NCBI GenBank assembly: GCA_964568585.1
Contig: CAZMQI010000001.1
Location: forward strand, 108,954-172,953
Source: RGZA01 sp964568585
GTDB taxonomy: Bacteria > Pseudomonadota > Alphaproteobacteria > UBA9219 > RGZA01
Direction of reading: 5' to 3'
DNA length: 64,000 nt
How positions within the stretch are numbered: position 1 is the first letter of the stretch; each line of letters opens with the position of its first letter. The notes beneath the pieces were generated by a model. The model did not search any database, was not told where the DNA came from, and saw only the letters and a program-made list of their open reading frames with translations. A program made the position numbers and the translations under genes. Below are positions 63,258 to 64,000 of the stretch, one piece after another.

Positions 63258-63505
63258 AGCTTTTCACCTGTGTTATTTTTTAACCATCCATGTACTTCCT
63301 CAATGGAAGGAATGCTTCCTGAATGCACAATTTTGTCACCAATTTTAACAGCAGGTGTTGTCATGACACCGTTCTTGATGATTTCTACCTCATCGGTAAT
63401 TTTTGTAATGGTAATTGGAACGCCAAGCTCTGCTGCTTCGCGCTCGATACGGTGAATGGTGGACTCGCAGCGGGAACATCCCTTACCTAGTACAGTAATT
63501 TGCAT
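63254..63505 (-). CDS. Thioredoxin-like redox-active disulfide protein
   Basis: This 83-residue cytoplasmic protein is of the thioredoxin_3 type, with an active-site CSRC (C10-C13) after MQITVLGKG and TTPAVKIGDKIVHSG with the cis-proline region. Such small redox proteins commonly accompany DUF318/ArsP-type permeases, as here. It is 2 nt downstream of the permease gene and overlaps the following micro-ORF by 4 nt. It may supply reducing power to the permease or to a haem maturation step, which is inference from context. Confidence 0.85.
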   Translation of the reverse strand: MQITVLGKGCSRCESTIHRIEREAAELGVPITITKITDEVEIIKNGVMTTPAVKIGDKIVHSGSIPSIEEVHGWLKNNTGEKL

Positions 63506-63507
63506 GA

Positions 63508-64000
63508 TTACCCCCCAAAGATAAAGTTGAACAGATAGCCCACGCCGACAAAGGCAATGAACAGGAACGCTACAAAGAATGCCAACATTTGCGGCTTCAA
63601 GACTTTACGCAGGATCAACAGCTCCGGCAGAGATATCGCCACGATGCTCATGATAAAGGCTAGAATAGTGCCGACAGGAACGCCCTTGTTCAACAGAACT
63701 TCAGCCACAGGAATGATGCCCGTGGCATTCGAGTAAAGCGGAATACCCATCAAAACGGCCAGTGGCACAGCCAAGGGATTATCTGGCCCCGCGTGTTCCA
63801 AAAACCATTCTTTTGGCACATACCCATGTAAACCCGCACCAAGGCCAACGCCGATCAGCACATAAAGCCAAACACGCTTGATAATGTCGATGGCTTCACC
63901 CCGCGCATATTTTTCGCGCCATGCAAGGCCTACCGCTTCTTCTGGCGTGGTGGGTGTAGGCATTTTAATATCCCAGACATAGGGTTCGACCCATTTATTG
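63508..64000 (-). CDS. DUF318/ArsP-type permease, C-terminal part (5' end outside window)
   Basis: The frame stays open to the window edge. An ATG at 63963 exists, but codons before it read WVEPYVWDIK in frame, so the gene extends beyond 64000. The visible 164 residues contain about four membrane helices (VWLYVLIGVGLGAGLHGYV, IPLYSNATGIIPVAEVLL, LAFIMSIVAISLPELLIL, MLAFFVAFLFIAFVGVGYLF). The IPLYSNATGIIPVAEVLL segment is typical of the DUF318/ArsP family, some of whose members export organoarsenicals. The substrate here is unknown. It is the first of the window-end minus-strand run and is followed by the thioredoxin-like gene. Confidence 0.8.
   Translation of the reverse strand, partial: NKWVEPYVWDIKMPTPTTPEEAVGLAWREKYARGEAIDIIKRVWLYVLIGVGLGAGLHGYVPKEWFLEHAGPDNPLAVPLAVLMGIPLYSNATGIIPVAEVLLNKGVPVGTILAFIMSIVAISLPELLILRKVLKPQMLAFFVAFLFIAFVGVGYLFNFIFGG

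Noticed and set aside
1..64000. tRNA, rRNA, insertion sequences or prophage genes
   Set aside because: I scanned for cloverleaf-like T-arm motifs, transposase or integrase motifs and phage structural proteins and found none; a computed search could still reveal a missed one.

Overview
The window reads as a mid-GC (mid-40s percent by eye) alphaproteobacterial chromosome segment. The clues are a RegB/RegA (PrrBA, ActSR) redox two-component pair, two RNA pseudoknots of the SAM-II riboswitch type (a class found mainly in Alphaproteobacteria), a short-loop CydAB quinol oxidase with its DUF2474 partner, and mostly alphaproteobacterial-looking housekeeping genes. I cannot assign a genus. There are no tRNA, rRNA, insertion sequence, integrase or CRISPR signals, so this looks like ordinary chromosome with several accessory surface and secretion modules.

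Layout. 1-2.2 kb: reverse transsulfuration (truncated cystathionine beta-synthase, then cystathionine gamma-lyase/synthase) and a small PhnA-like protein. 2.2-5.2 kb, minus strand: two tandem paralogous Tat-exported DUF1513-like proteins and a SOUL protein. 5.3-9.5 kb: leader RNA A, a Pro/Ala/Thr-rich 848-residue protein and a 424-residue protein with a possible LPD7-like end. 9.5-15.1 kb: ABC-F ATPase, Pif1-type helicase, and RegB/RegA. 15.2-29.6 kb: a Wzx/Wzy-type exopolysaccharide locus (ligase/polymerase, tyrosine autokinase, four glycosyltransferases, periplasmic glycosidase, polymerase, pyruvyl transferase, flippase). 29.7-40.4 kb: a two-partner secretion system, with a TpsB pore and a 2983-residue TpsA adhesin built from two repeat families. 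40.4-42.1 kb: a 5 x 12-nt repeat, two small proteins, an attenuator-like hairpin and an esterase-like hydrolase. 42.2-45.2 kb: glpD-glpK. 45.3-53.5 kb: alpha-2-macroglobulin plus PbpC. 53.6-54.8 kb: two small periplasmic proteins and a terminator. 54.8-59.0 kb: leader RNA B, a 901-residue protein with beta-helix-like patches, an ATP-grasp ligase and a terminator. 59.0-62.5 kb, minus strand: cydA-cydB-DUF2474-small ORF-spermidine-synthase-like methyltransferase. 62.5-64 kb, minus strand: permease (cut by the window end), thioredoxin-like protein, tiny ORF and a haem-c DUF3365 protein.

The most novel feature is the pair of leader RNAs at about 5.38-5.52 kb and 54.92-55.10 kb, nearly 50 kb apart. 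Each lies just downstream of a TTGACA promoter. Each folds as a SAM-II-like H-type pseudoknot with compensatory changes in P1, followed by a shared 3' extension: a long covarying stem enclosing a GAGG/CCTC hairpin, then a hairpin with a UUCAUUU loop. Each precedes a large uncharacterised two-gene operon rather than a methionine gene. This suggests a two-locus regulon under a SAM-II-derived leader, controlling proteins of unknown function.

Other points worth a second look are five exact-period 12-nt repeats carrying DnaA-box-like cores, a hairpin whose T-run abuts the esterase start codon, the tandem DUF1513 duplication, and translationally coupled micro-ORFs around the oxidase and thioredoxin genes.
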